A DNA stretch of 64,000 nt from contig CAVXXT010000003.1 in NCBI GenBank assembly GCA_963765815.1, positions 642,317 to 706,316 of the forward strand, given 5' to 3'. Source of the DNA: DATLNF01 sp963765815. Lineage in GTDB: Bacteria > Actinomycetota > Actinomycetes > BP-191. The number at the start of each line of letters is the position of its first letter. The first letter of the stretch is position 1. A program made the translations under genes and the position numbers. The notes under the pieces are model-generated. The model made no database searches. It saw only the letters and a program-made list of their open reading frames with translations, and had not been told where the DNA came from. Shown piece by piece: positions 52,634-64,000 of this stretch.

Positions 52634-55332
52634 GCCGGGCCGGTCCGGCGACGGTGCGCGACCGCACCGGCCGCGATCAGCATGGTGAGTACGGGCAGCA
52701 GCACGGCCACCGGCACCTCGGGGACGACCGGTTCGGCGCCCGCGCAGGGGAACGTGAGGTAGTCGCCGTCCCGGCAGCCGTTGACCGCTACGCCGTTGAC
52801 CTGGAGGTTCGTGATCGTCTGCGGGGCGAACACTGTGTAGGAGTTTGCCGGCGAGCCGTCCGCCTTCGCTTGGTTGCCGCTGACGACGACGCGGGCCGGC
52901 GTGCCGGTCACGCTGACATAGCTCCGCCCGTACGCGGACAGCGTCTTCGCGTCGCGTACGACGAGTTCGCCCTGGTCCTTCACGAACCGCGCGATGCGGG
53001 CGTCGGTCTGGATCTCGCCGGTCACCGCGGACGCGCTGCGCACGCGACGGAGGAAGACCTCGCGGGTGCCCTCCCAGTCGACCGCGACCGCGTTCGCGCC
53101 GTTGAGCCGCAGCACGGAGGTGGTCGCCGGGTCGGTCCCGGCCGGGGTGAGCGCCAGCACGGTGACTTGCTCGAGTCGCTGCTGCGGCGACGTGACCGTG
53201 GAGATCTTGTGCTGCGGTCCGCTGTCATCGCTGTTGTTGTTGAAGCTGACGACCTCGGACTTGAACACCGGGTCGGTCGCGGCGATGTCGGAGACGAGCG
53301 GGGTCACGTCACGCGCCGATCGGGCCACCAGCTTCGCGCCGCTGAGTGAGGTCACCGTGAAGCCGGAGCCGTCGACCGTCACCTGGTTGCTCCGGTCGCT
53401 GAGCATCTGCCACTGGAACGCGCGGTTGAACGGCACAGCGTCGCGCTCGAGCTCATCGGCGATGCCGATGACGACCGGTCGTCCCGGCACCCGGCTGAAC
53501 AGGTGGTCCCGACCGGCGAAGGGCGGGTCGAACGAGACGTCGGGGTTGCCGCTGTAGGCGTAGCGCATGTCGGCGTGCGTCAGCGACACGTTCTGGGCGT
53601 TGACGAAGTTGTCGATCGTGGTGCCGCGGAAGTACCGGCTGTTCTGGGACTGGGTGAGCGGGGAGCCGTCGATGACGATGGTGTTGTGGTAGGTCGGGTA
53701 GCCCTCAGCGGGTCCGGACCCGTAGGCGTAGCCGCAGCCGATGCAGGCGCTGCCTGGGTCGATCGCCCAGCGGCCGCCGTACCCGTACAGGGTGAAGTTG
53801 CCCGCGTCGTAGTTGAAGTGGGCGCTGCGCCCCAGGCCGGTCGGCCCCGGGGGTTCGCCGTTGCGACGCGACTGGAAGGTGGAGAGGACCTCGCCGGTGC
53901 CTTGAGCGAACCCGGTCCGCGCGTCGATCAGGCCGTTGGCGTCGTAGTGGACCGACATTGGCCCGGTGGTCGCGGGGTCCACCTCCGGCGTCTCTGCCGG
54001 GGTTCGATAGAAGAGGATCACCCAGGCGTTGCTTGCGGTGTGGAGCAGCGGCGCGCAGGCGGCGGAGACGAGCGGCGCGTCGGCCCAGCGGTCGAGCGGG
54101 CAGGCTTCATCGGCGACCGGGGCGGGGTAGTGCGGGTCGGCGTAGTAGTTCTCGCCGAGCTCCCCGACCGTGCGGCGCCAGTTCCACTGGGCGATCCCGT
54201 TGGCCGGGTTCACCGCGAACATGAGCGCTTCGAACCCCACGGTTCCGGCGGTGCGGGTCGAGTCGTTGATGTTGACGAAGTTCTGCCCCTCGCCGGGCAG
54301 CTGCTCCAGAGCGCGCCAGCGCGCGGTGTGCTGCACGCCGGTCGACGTCATCAGGTCGGCGATGCCCTCGCGCGTCGCGGCGACCGCGAACGGGATCGCC
54401 CGGTCCAGGCCGTAGTTGGCGTAGGTGTGACCCTCGTCGCCAGCGCCGAGCGCGTCGAAGCCGTACCTGAACAGGTTGCCGGTCTTGACCACGGCCCGAT
54501 TGAGGTAGTCGTCGAACTCGTAGTGCCGGGCCGGCCACTGGCCGCCGATGTTCGGGATCGGCGGGCCCACCGGGCTGTCGAAGCCGCTCGGCGCGCCGGG
54601 CTCTCCCTTGATGGCCAGCAGCAGCAGGCCGGTGCCGCCACCGGTCACGCCGGTCCAGTTGCTCGTGACGTATTCGCTGGCCTCGTTGGTGTACTCGAAC
54701 AGGGGCCGCACGAAGAGCAGGTCCTGCGACGCGGTCATCGACGCGACGATCTGACTGCGCTCGGCCGGGGTCATCAGCTCGTAGGTCCAGTCGAACGCGA
54801 GGCCGAGGCCGAGGTTCAGGTCGCCGATGCCGAGGTCCTGGCCGCTCCAGTACGGCCATCCCGCGTCGCTCAGCGCACGGATCAGCTCGATCGCGTGGCG
54901 GCCGTACCTGTCGTCGCCGCTGAGCTGGTAGGCCAGTCCGAGTTCGATCAGGTACGACGGCATCTCGCCCTGGAGCGTGTACATCTTCTCCAGGCCCTGG
55001 CCGTTGACCCCGTTGGGGAACAAGCCCGGGATCTTGGCCTCGTCGAGCGGGATCTCCACGTTGGCGCGCACGACGTCAGGACTGATCCGGACCAAGTGCC
55101 CGTCGGCCTTCTCCTTGAGCCGGTTCCAGGCGGCCTGCGGCACACCGCCCGCCGCGACCCGGGCACGCAGACCTGAGACGTCGGTGGCGGAGAAGAGCAG
55201 CCGGGGATGCACGGTCGCGCCGGAGGTCGGTGACGTCTGCGCCTCGGCAGGCCCGACGAGCACAAGGACGCCAGGCAGGGCGACGGCGAGCGCGATCAGC
55301 AGGGCAGCGCGGCGGCGCGTGGTCTGGCGCAT
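52618..55332 (-). CDS. Secreted heparinase II/III-like protein with C-terminal anchor (copy 1)
   Basis: A 904-residue paralog of the next gene: signal peptide AALLIALAVALPGVLVLVGP, toroid (VHPRLLFSATDVSGLRARV, SYLIELGLAYQLSGDDRYGR, TSNWTGVTGGGTGLLLLAI) and beta-sandwich (HFNYDAGNFTLYGYGGRWA, then IDPGSACIGCG and a THNT-like YHNTIVIDG). After CRDGDYLTFPC it adds about 45 residues: a Pro-rich motif VVPEVPVAVLLPV, a hydrophobic helix LTMLIAAGAVA and the basic end HRRRTG. This tripartite tail is an attachment or sorting signal to the membrane or wall. It probably degrades an uronic-acid or other acidic polysaccharide at the surface. The ATG at 55332 starts the signal peptide; a candidate operator lies just upstream. 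Confidence 0.8.
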   Translation of the reverse strand: MRQTTRRRAALLIALAVALPGVLVLVGPAEAQTSPTSGATVHPRLLFSATDVSGLRARVAAGGVPQAAWNRLKEKADGHLVRISPDVVRANVEIPLDEAKIPGLFPNGVNGQGLEKMYTLQGEMPSYLIELGLAYQLSGDDRYGRHAIELIRALSDAGWPYWSGQDLGIGDLNLGLGLAFDWTYELMTPAERSQIVASMTASQDLLFVRPLFEYTNEASEYVTSNWTGVTGGGTGLLLLAIKGEPGAPSGFDSPVGPPIPNIGGQWPARHYEFDDYLNRAVVKTGNLFRYGFDALGAGDEGHTYANYGLDRAIPFAVAATREGIADLMTSTGVQHTARWRALEQLPGEGQNFVNINDSTRTAGTVGFEALMFAVNPANGIAQWNWRRTVGELGENYYADPHYPAPVADEACPLDRWADAPLVSAACAPLLHTASNAWVILFYRTPAETPEVDPATTGPMSVHYDANGLIDARTGFAQGTGEVLSTFQSRRNGEPPGPTGLGRSAHFNYDAGNFTLYGYGGRWAIDPGSACIGCGYAYGSGPAEGYPTYHNTIVIDGSPLTQSQNSRYFRGTTIDNFVNAQNVSLTHADMRYAYSGNPDVSFDPPFAGRDHLFSRVPGRPVVIGIADELERDAVPFNRAFQWQMLSDRSNQVTVDGSGFTVTSLSGAKLVARSARDVTPLVSDIAATDPVFKSEVVSFNNNSDDSGPQHKISTVTSPQQRLEQVTVLALTPAGTDPATTSVLRLNGANAVAVDWEGTREVFLRRVRSASAVTGEIQTDARIARFVKDQGELVVRDAKTLSAYGRSYVSVTGTPARVVVSGNQAKADGSPANSYTVFAPQTITNLQVNGVAVNGCRDGDYLTFPCAGAEPVVPEVPVAVLLPVLTMLIAAGAVAHRRRTGPACAAA

Positions 55333-55353
55333 TGACCGAGGTTAGGCAAAACC

Positions 55354-55379
55354 TGTGAGAAAGACAATGAACTCTCATA
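55354..55379. promoter_or_regulatory. Candidate operator, TGTGAGA-N12-TCTCATA
   Basis: Inverted half-sites with one mismatch and a 12-bp spacer, 22 bp upstream of the heparinase-like operon start at 55332. It resembles the half-sites in other island promoters and has the same N12 spacing as the sites at 17298 and 26657. Confidence 0.35.
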
Positions 55380-55414
55380 ACCGAACATGCCCAAACCGGA
55401 CAACACGCCCCGGC

Positions 55415-55839
55415 TCAGGCGCGATGTGGCACGTCGTCGTCCAGCCGGTAGGCGTCCCCGGGCTCGACGACGAGCAGCTCCTCCCACTTCACCCCGATGT
55501 CCCCGCGGCCGAGATGCGGCTCCACCGCCCACAGCCCGGGCGCCGGCCGGTGCTTCGACGTCGGCCGGTCGTTCCAGCGGCCGGTCGTCCGGGGAACAAC
55601 GACTCCGTGGTCCACGGCTCGGGCAGCGCGGTGCGTGCACCGAAGAGCGCGACCGGCAGGTGGAAGTAGCGCTGCACCCCTTCCCGCCGGTACGCCTTCA
55701 TGGCCAGCCGAGTCGCGTCGCGCTCGGACATCCCCGGCTCGAGAGCAGCCCGCACCTCGGCGAGCACGGCGTACGACGTTGCCTGCCACCGGCGGAAGCA
55801 GCCGAGCTCGCGGTCCGTGAAGCCGTCGTGCTGGATCAT
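55415..55839 (-). pseudogene. Remnant of an M24 metallopeptidase with an internal deletion
   Basis: From the ATG at 55839 the frame encodes an M24-type N-terminus (RWQATSYAVLAEVRAALEPG, then YFHLPVALFG and EPWTTESLF). The expected next segment DDRPLE is in another frame, and a third frame then gives the C-terminus WNDRPTSKHRPAPGLWAVEP followed by GVKWEELLVVEPG to the stop at 55415. About a hundred or more catalytic-domain residues between are missing. An 11-bp direct repeat, ACGACCGGCCG, lies at the junction, consistent with deletion by slippage or recombination. It is the last gene after the B12-binding subunit, whose stop overlaps this ATG (TGATG). Confidence 0.65.
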
Positions 55840-56254
55840 CAGCGCCCTCGGGCCGGGCCGCCCGCCTCGTCCAGTAGGTGCTGGACCGCCGCGACGATGC
55901 TCGGGAGCGGCGAGCCGGTTGGATACACCCCGGACACCCCCGCCGTGACGAGCAGTGACTCGTCGCCGGGCGGGATCGCGCCACCGACCACGACGACCGC
56001 GTCGCTCCCGGCGGCGCGCAGCGCGGTCACGACGGCGGGCACCTCCTCGAGGTGGTTGCCCGACAGCGTGGACAGGCCGACGAGGCCGGCGTCCTCCTGC
56101 ACCGCCACGGCGGCGATCTGGGCCGCGGTCGCGTGTCCGACGTACACGACCTCCATCCCCGCGTCCCGGAGGGCGGCCGACACCACGATCGCGCCACGCC
56201 AGTGCGCATCCATTCCGAGCTTGGCGACGACGGCCTTCACGCCGACCAGGGTGC

Positions 56255-56258
<4 letters not shown>
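55839..56258 (-). CDS. Cobalamin-binding small subunit of an acyl-CoA mutase
   Basis: A 139-residue B12-binding domain. KLGMDAHWRGAIVV contains the D-x-H-x-x-G motif whose His coordinates cobalt; GLSTLSG and VVVGGAIPPGDE give the S-x-L and G-G motifs that hold the nucleotide tail. This is the size and layout of separate small subunits such as those of isobutyryl- and 2-hydroxyisobutyryl-CoA mutases. The GTG at 56258 overlaps the large-subunit stop (GTGA); a GTG one codon earlier is also possible. It works with the 56255-57865 large subunit. No reactivating G-protein (MeaB type) is visible nearby. Confidence 0.88.
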
Positions 56259-57865
<1,607 letters not shown>

Positions 57866-57911
57866 TCTGTGAGAGTTGCAGAGCCACCCCGGCCGGTCAA
57901 GGGAGAGTGCG

Positions 57912-59249
57912 ATGGACCAAAAGGCAGCGGACGACCGCTACTGGAACCGCGGCAAGGAGACCATGCCGCGGGCCGATCGCGAAGCGGCTTCGCTGGCGCT
58001 CCTCCAGGGGCAGCTGCACCACGTCTACGAGGCACTGCCGTTCTACCGCCGGCTCTACGACGCCGCAGGCTTCCACCCCGACCAGGTCCGGACCCTTGCG
58101 GACTACACCCAGCGGGTGCCGGTCATCACGAAGGACATGCTCCGTGCCGACCAGGAGGAGCACGGCCCGTTCGGCAGCTACGCGGGCGTCGAGCGGCACG
58201 ACATCGCGCGCGTCCACGGCTCCTCAGGGACCACCGGCAAACCGACGCTCTACGCGATCTCCAAGGCGGACTGGGCCTACTCGGCCGAGGTCATGGCGCA
58301 GGGCTTCTGGACCTGCGGCGTGCGCCCGACCGACACGGTGCAGTTCGCGACCGTGTTCAGCCTCTTCCTCGGCGGCTGGGGATCGCTCATGGCCGCGGAG
58401 CGAATCGGCGCCGCCGCCTTCCCGCTCGGCGCGGGTGAGACGGAGCGCCAGCTGGAGTTGATGCACCGGGTCGGCACGACGGTGCTCGTGACGACACCGA
58501 CCTACGCGCTGCACATGCTCGAGGTCGGCCGCCAGCTCGGCTACGACACGGCGCAGTCCCCGCTCCGGCTCGGGATCTTCGTCGGCGAGCCCGGCGCCGG
58601 GATCCCCGGCACCCGCCGTGCGCTCGAGGAGGGCTGGGGCATCACGGTCCGGGACTGCGCGACCACATCTGAGCTCATGCCCTGGGCTACCAACGCGGAG
58701 TGCGAGGCAGGCCTCGGGGTGCACATTCTCAACGACGAGGTCTGGACGGAGATCGTCGACAAGGATGACAGCTCGGTGGCCGTTCCGCCGGGCACGAGCG
58801 GGGCGGTCGTCTACTCGCACACCAGACGGCGCTCCCAGCCGATGATCCGATTCTGGTGCGGCGACGAGTCCCATCTCACCGACGAGGCGTGTCCATGCGG
58901 GCGAACGTATCCGCGTCTCCCGGACGGGATCTACGGGCGACTCGACGACATGCTCATCATCCGCGGCGCGAACGTCTACCCCAGTCAGGTGCAGCGCTCG
59001 CTGCTGGAGGTGAATGGCACCGGGGTCGAGTTCAAGATCGTACTTGAGAAGCGCGGTGCGCTCGACGCGGTCACCGTGCAGGTCGAGCCGGACGGGTCCG
59101 CCGACGACGGCCTCGCCGACCGGGTGCGCCGAAAGCTCAAGAACGACACCGGCATCACCTTCGACGTCGAGATCGTCCCCCTCGGCAGCCTCGAGCGGGC
59201 ATTGAGCAAGGCCAAGCGTGTCGAGGACCGCCGCGGTGCCGCCGGATAG
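57912..59249 (+). CDS. PaaK-type CoA ligase
   Basis: A 445-residue adenylate-forming ligase of the phenylacetate-CoA ligase (PaaK) type. VHGSSGTTGKPTLYAISK is the phosphate loop, ATTSELMPW takes the place of A5, PMIRFWCGDES is the A7 region, and GRLDDMLIIRGANVYPSQVQ is typical for PaaK. The C-terminal Lys sits in LSKAKRVEDR. Such enzymes activate aromatic or branched/hydroxy acids; the 2-hydroxyisobutyryl-CoA ligase next to known HCM genes is, as I recall, of this kind. The ATG at 57912 follows GGGAGAG. It is divergent from the mutase genes and is followed by tetR (21-bp gap), so it probably loads the mutase substrate onto CoA. Confidence 0.85.
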   Translation: MDQKAADDRYWNRGKETMPRADREAASLALLQGQLHHVYEALPFYRRLYDAAGFHPDQVRTLADYTQRVPVITKDMLRADQEEHGPFGSYAGVERHDIARVHGSSGTTGKPTLYAISKADWAYSAEVMAQGFWTCGVRPTDTVQFATVFSLFLGGWGSLMAAERIGAAAFPLGAGETERQLELMHRVGTTVLVTTPTYALHMLEVGRQLGYDTAQSPLRLGIFVGEPGAGIPGTRRALEEGWGITVRDCATTSELMPWATNAECEAGLGVHILNDEVWTEIVDKDDSSVAVPPGTSGAVVYSHTRRRSQPMIRFWCGDESHLTDEACPCGRTYPRLPDGIYGRLDDMLIIRGANVYPSQVQRSLLEVNGTGVEFKIVLEKRGALDAVTVQVEPDGSADDGLADRVRRKLKNDTGITFDVEIVPLGSLERALSKAKRVEDRRGAAG

Positions 59250-59270
59250 CGACGGCACTACCGTGAGCGG

Positions 59271-59891
59271 GTGATCTCGCCGCCGCCCCCGCGACGCCGC
59301 GTCCTCCCGCGCGAGCAGCGACTGCAGGACGTCGTGCGGGAGTCCGCGCGGTTGTTCCACGAGAAGGGCTACGAGCAGACGACTGTCGACGAGCTCGCCA
59401 CCGCGATGGGGGTGAGCGTGGGTGCGCTCTACCGATATGTGTCCACGAAGAGCGACGCGCTCGTCATGGTCTGCGACGACATCTACAGCGGTCTGCCCGA
59501 GGAGCTCCAGGAGCTGGCTGCACAGGGCGGGCACGAACTGGACGTGCTGCGCTCCCTCGTGCGCTGCTACGTCGACTCCTGTCTCGAGCATCGCGATCTC
59601 GTCCTGCTCATGTACCGCGAGTTCCGCCACCTGCCGCGCGAGGCGCAGGAGCGCTCGATGCAGAAGGAGGACGCGATCGTCGACGTGCTGGCCGGCGCCA
59701 TCCGCCGGGCGCAGCGGTCCGGCCACGTGCGCAAGGGCGACGCGCGGCTGCTCGCGACCCACATCCTCCTGCTCGGGCACCTGCCTGCGCTGAAGGGCTG
59801 GCAGCTCAAACGATCCGGGGCGCGGAGGTCGACCTTCGCCGCCCGGCACACCGAGGTGCTCCTCGACGGGCTGCGGTCCGACGCGGGATGA
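59271..59891 (+). CDS. TetR-family transcriptional regulator
   Basis: A 206-residue regulator. The N-terminal helix-turn-helix reads ESARLFHEKGYEQTTVDELA then GVSVGALYRYVSTKSDAL (about residues 24-63), standard for TetR proteins. The rest is helical, with a ligand-binding core. The GTG at 59271 begins just after the CoA ligase stop (21 bp), so the pair is co-transcribed. By analogy with KstR2/FadR-like TetR proteins that respond to acyl-CoA esters, it likely represses the divergent mutase and ligase promoters via the palindrome 57852-57867. It ends convergently 3 bp before the next gene. Confidence 0.88.
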   Translation: MISPPPPRRRVLPREQRLQDVVRESARLFHEKGYEQTTVDELATAMGVSVGALYRYVSTKSDALVMVCDDIYSGLPEELQELAAQGGHELDVLRSLVRCYVDSCLEHRDLVLLMYREFRHLPREAQERSMQKEDAIVDVLAGAIRRAQRSGHVRKGDARLLATHILLLGHLPALKGWQLKRSGARRSTFAARHTEVLLDGLRSDAG

Positions 59892-59894
59892 GCG

Positions 59895-61534
<1,640 letters not shown>

Positions 61535-61538
<4 letters not shown>

Positions 61539-62362
61539 GACCGGCGCCAGACGACCGGGTTGATGTCGCTGGCGGCCAGGTCACCCGGCGCTACGCCGGG
61601 CAGCCACTTCGCGTAGTCCTTCTCGTGCCAGTGGTGCTGCGGCTCGATGCCGCGCAGGCCGTCGGCGTACCAGATGACGGTCATGACAGCGCGCAGGTGC
61701 GGTGTCGGGTTGGGGGGCGCGGTGTGCAGCGTCCACCCGCCGTGGAAGGTGGCGTCGCCGAGCGCCATCGCGCCATGGTTGTGCAGCGGGATGCCCTTTT
61801 CCTGCACCAGGTCCTGGAAGTAGCGCTCCGACGTGTCGGACAGCGCGAGGTCGCCAAGCGAGCCGAGCTGGTGGCTGCCCGAGGCGAACGTCATGCTGCC
61901 CATCTCGGCCGTGATGGGGACGAGAGGAATCCACATCGTGACGATCTCGTCGCCGTCGAGCGGGAAGAAGTACTGATCCTGGTGGAATGGCGTGTTAGCG
62001 CCACCCGCAGGCTTGAACACCGCCTGGTCGTGGTAGATCCGCAGCGCATCGACGCCGAGCAGGTCGGCTGCCACGCGCGCGAATCGCGGTGCGAAGACGA
62101 ACTCGCGGACGCACTCGTCGAGCAGCCAGAGGTTCTGGATCTGCATGATCGCGTCGCGCACCGTCTCGTCCTGCTCGATCGACCGGTCCTCGTCGGAGTG
62201 CGCGAGCGTGACGTCCTTGATGACCGGACCCCACTGCGCGATCTCCTCTGTCGACGCGATGCCGCGGACGAGCACATGGCCGTTCTCGCGGTAATAGGCA
62301 ACCTGCTCGGGCGTCGCAGGGCGCTCATCGGTCAGTGCGGGCAGCTGGCTCGTCTGCGTCAT
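61535..62362 (-). CDS. Phytanoyl-CoA dioxygenase family protein (copy 2)
   Basis: A 275-residue Fe(II)/2-oxoglutarate oxygenase. The iron ligands are in ANTPFHQDQYFFPL (His-x-Asp) and WTLHTAPPN (distal His); the 2-oxoglutarate-binding Arg is likely in HLRAVMTVIWYADG. HNHGAMALGDATFHGG and GSMTFASGSHQLGS are family segments. It is only distantly similar to copy 1 at 41976. The ATG at 62362 is preferred over 62398 because it begins a hydrophilic leader (MTQTSQLPALTD) typical of the family. Sitting between an acyl-CoA ligase and an alpha-hydroxy-acid dehydrogenase, it could make a 2-hydroxyacyl product; this is an inference. Confidence 0.85.
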
Positions 62363-62389
62363 GCCCGCAGGGTACGGCGGATGTTCACT

Positions 62390-62413
62390 TGCGATCAATC
62401 ACTCAATTTCGCA
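62390..62413. promoter_or_regulatory. Possible operator, TGCGA-N14-TCGCA
   Basis: Inverted TGCGA and TCGCA arms in the 60-bp gap between the FMN enzyme and the phytanoyl-dioxygenase-like gene; the right arm extends to TTCGCACA, the complement of the TGTGCGAA half-site found elsewhere in the island. Confidence 0.3.
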
Positions 62414-62422
62414 CATCGCTCG

Positions 62423-63629
62423 TCACCGACCGAGTGAGACCAAGTCTCGGCTCAGGTCGGCGGTGCGAGTGACTCCGAGCAGCTGCAGCGTGCGTCGGTA
62501 GTCGCCGAGCAGGAGCGACATGAGGTGGTCCACGCCGGGCTCCCCCGCCGCCATGAGCGCATAGAGGTAGGGCCGCGCGACGAAGACCGCGGTTGCCCCG
62601 AGCGCCACAGCGGCCGCCACATCTGCGCCGGATCGCACGCCGCCGTCGACGTACACCTCGGTCGTCGTCTCCGACCGCGTCCACGACGTCGGCGACGAGG
62701 TCCAGCGGCGACACGGCGCGGTCGAGCTGCCTGCCGCCGTGGTTCGACACCGCGATCCCGTCCGCGCCGGCAGCCGCGACGTCCTTCGCGTCGTCGACCC
62801 GCTGCACTCCCTTGACCACGATCGAGCCGGTCCACACCGACCGCAGCCATTCAATGTCCGCGACAGTGACCGCCGGGTCGAAGACGGTGTTGATCAGCCC
62901 CATCAGCTCCTCTGCCGTGCCGAGCGACTCGAAGGCGAGCGGCTCCGTCGTGAGCGCGTCGAACACCCACCTCGGCTTCATCGCCATGCTCAGCATCGTG
63001 CGCGCGGTCAGCGTCGGCGGCATCGTCAGGCCGTTGTGGACGTCGCGCAGCCGAGCACCGGCAACCGGCACGTCCACGGTGAGCACCAGCGTCGAGTAAC
63101 CGCACTCCGCAGCCCGTGAGATGAGGTCAAGACTGCGCGCCCTGTCGCGCCAGACGTAGAGCTGGAACCAGCGATCGGTGTCCGGCGCTTCCGCCGCGAG
63201 CCGGTCGACGGACGTCGTGCCGAGCGTCGACAGCGCATACGGGATGCCAGCACGGCCCGCGGCACGAGCGACCGCGGGCTCGCCCTCGGTGCGCATCATC
63301 CGGGTGAAGCCGGTCGGTCCGAGCACGACCGGCATCGCGACGGGACGACCGAGGATCCGAGACGTGGCATCGACGTCGGCGACGTCGCGCAGGACGTGCG
63401 GGTGGAACACCACGCGGTCGAACGCCGCCTTCGACCGGGCGAGGCTCAGCTCTGCCTCGGCCGCGCCGGCCACGTAGTCGTAGACGGCGCGCGGCGTCCG
63501 ACGGCGAGCCAACCGCTGGAAGTCCGCGACCGTGCGCACCCGCGCCAGAGGGTCCGACGCACCTCGTTGCAACGACGGCCCGACGAACCGCTTGATCTCC
63601 GACCACCGCGGCGACTGCCTGACGACCAC
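62423..63629 (-). pseudogene. FMN-dependent alpha-hydroxy-acid (L-lactate) dehydrogenase, frameshifted (+1)
   Basis: A LldD/lactate-oxidase-family gene of about 402 codons. N-terminal PRWSEIKRFVGPSL, DYVAGAAEAELSLARSKAAF, PVVLGPTGFTRMM, TLGTTSVDRLA and LVLTVDVPVAGARLRD are followed by VKGVQRVDDAKDVAAAGADG and the catalytic VSNHGGRQLDRA. At about 62665 the frame shifts; the rest (EVYVDGGVRSGADVAAAVAL, GATAVFVARPYLYAL and a normal C-terminus) is in another frame. The length of 1207 bases equals 3n+1, one extra base. The start GTG at 63629 has AGAGGG upstream. If functional it would oxidise L-lactate, the end product of the rhamnose pathway, to pyruvate. A read error is possible. Confidence 0.8.
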
Positions 63630-63865
63630 GTGACGTCCCTCTCCGCGCACCTCTCTGGTGCCGCGCCCACAGTCTCCCGTGGCCCCGTCGGGTTGGGAAC
63701 GCCTTCTCAGCTGCGGAAGGCACCGAGACCACATGCTCCTACTTCACCGAGTCACATGAGGCTGCCGGGCGACCGGTCTACGTGGCACGGATAAACCTCA
63801 GCACTTGATGAATGTCCACGACCGCTACACCAGCAAGCGCCGAAGTCGGACGTGGTTCGCGCCGC

Positions 63866-63887
63866 GTTTGCCAGCAATTTGCCAGCA
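63866..63887. repeat. Tandem TTTGCCAGCA motif near the right island end
   Basis: Two TTTGCCAGCA units 11 bp apart, matching 9403-9424 at 21 of 22 bases and in the same orientation. The region 63630-63941 otherwise contains no gene that I can support; short reading frames here do not resemble known proteins. Confidence 0.5.
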
Positions 63888-63941
63888 TCCGCTCCGGCGG
63901 ACGTCGTCGACGACCGTCCGCTGTCCTGCGGTTCGGGCCGG

Positions 63942-64000
63942 TGACCTGCGGAAATCTGGTGGGGCAGGCAGGACTCGAACCTGCGGCTAAGGGATTATGA
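63942..64000 (-). tRNA. tRNA with CAT anticodon (Met or Ile2), 3' half; 5' half beyond the window
   Basis: On the minus strand the T arm GCAGG-TTCGAGT-CCTGC (63968-63984), the acceptor strand CTGCCCC-A and the encoded CCA (63957-63967) are intact. The anticodon stem strand AGGGA (63990-63994) and the loop up to TCATAA run to the window end, so the anticodon is CAT. Whether it is elongator Met or Ile2 cannot be told from this half. It is the right-hand direct repeat of 9239-9302; the complete tRNA presumably continues beyond 64000. Confidence 0.75.

Overview
The window is very GC-rich DNA from an actinomycete (Actinomycetota). GTG and TTG starts are common, stop and start codons overlap by 4 bp (GTGA, ATGA, TTGA) in long runs, and the left flank carries actinobacterial families (DUF5985, DUF6458, a LapA-type protein, STAS regulators). 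I cannot place it more precisely; a soil Frankiales or Sporichthya-like lineage would fit.

Left flank (1-9.2 kb): chromosomal, stress and regulation flavoured. It holds a truncated OmpR/PhoB response regulator, two STAS proteins, two small DUF5985 membrane proteins, a GH15 glucoamylase/trehalase-like enzyme, a DUF6458 protein, a membrane metallophosphoesterase, a LapA-like protein, a frameshifted universal stress protein, a PAP2 phosphatase and a META-domain lipoprotein.

From 9.24 to about 64 kb the DNA lies between two direct copies of the 3' half of a CAT-anticodon tRNA, each accompanied on the inner side by a tandem TTTGCCAGCA motif. I read this as a roughly 54.7-kb genomic island; no integrase is visible. 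Its left edge carries a membrane protein, decayed DNA and an AbiE-like toxin/antitoxin pair (10.5-11.9 kb). A galactose operon follows (split galT, galK, an M24-like protein).

The core (15.6-55.3 kb) reads as a system for taking up and degrading L-rhamnose-containing glycosides. It has two alpha-L-rhamnosidase-type enzymes (GH78, interrupted by one TAG; GH106), a GH127-like enzyme, two secreted heparinase II/III-like proteins, two CE1-type esterase lipoproteins, the intracellular pathway rhaB / rhaI / bifunctional aldolase-dehydrogenase with a DeoR regulator, an arabinose/fucose-isomerase-family protein and three Liv-type binding lipoproteins. The transporter is unusual: LivH-LivM-LivG are encoded as one polypeptide (now with two frameshifts), and the LivF ATPase is fused to an entire MFS permease. 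A recurring inverted half-site (about YGTGCGA) occurs in at least six promoter regions and may define one regulon.

The right part (55.4-63.6 kb) encodes acyl-CoA chemistry: a B12-dependent acyl-CoA mutase (large and small subunits) with atypical active-site residues, a PaaK-type CoA ligase, a TetR regulator with a perfect 16-bp palindrome at the mutase start, an AMP-dependent ligase, a second phytanoyl-CoA-dioxygenase-like enzyme and a frameshifted FMN alpha-hydroxy-acid dehydrogenase. The last could oxidise the L-lactate released from rhamnose.

Six genes carry frameshifts, a premature stop or deletions. Either parts of the island are decaying or the assembly has residual errors; sequence alone cannot decide.
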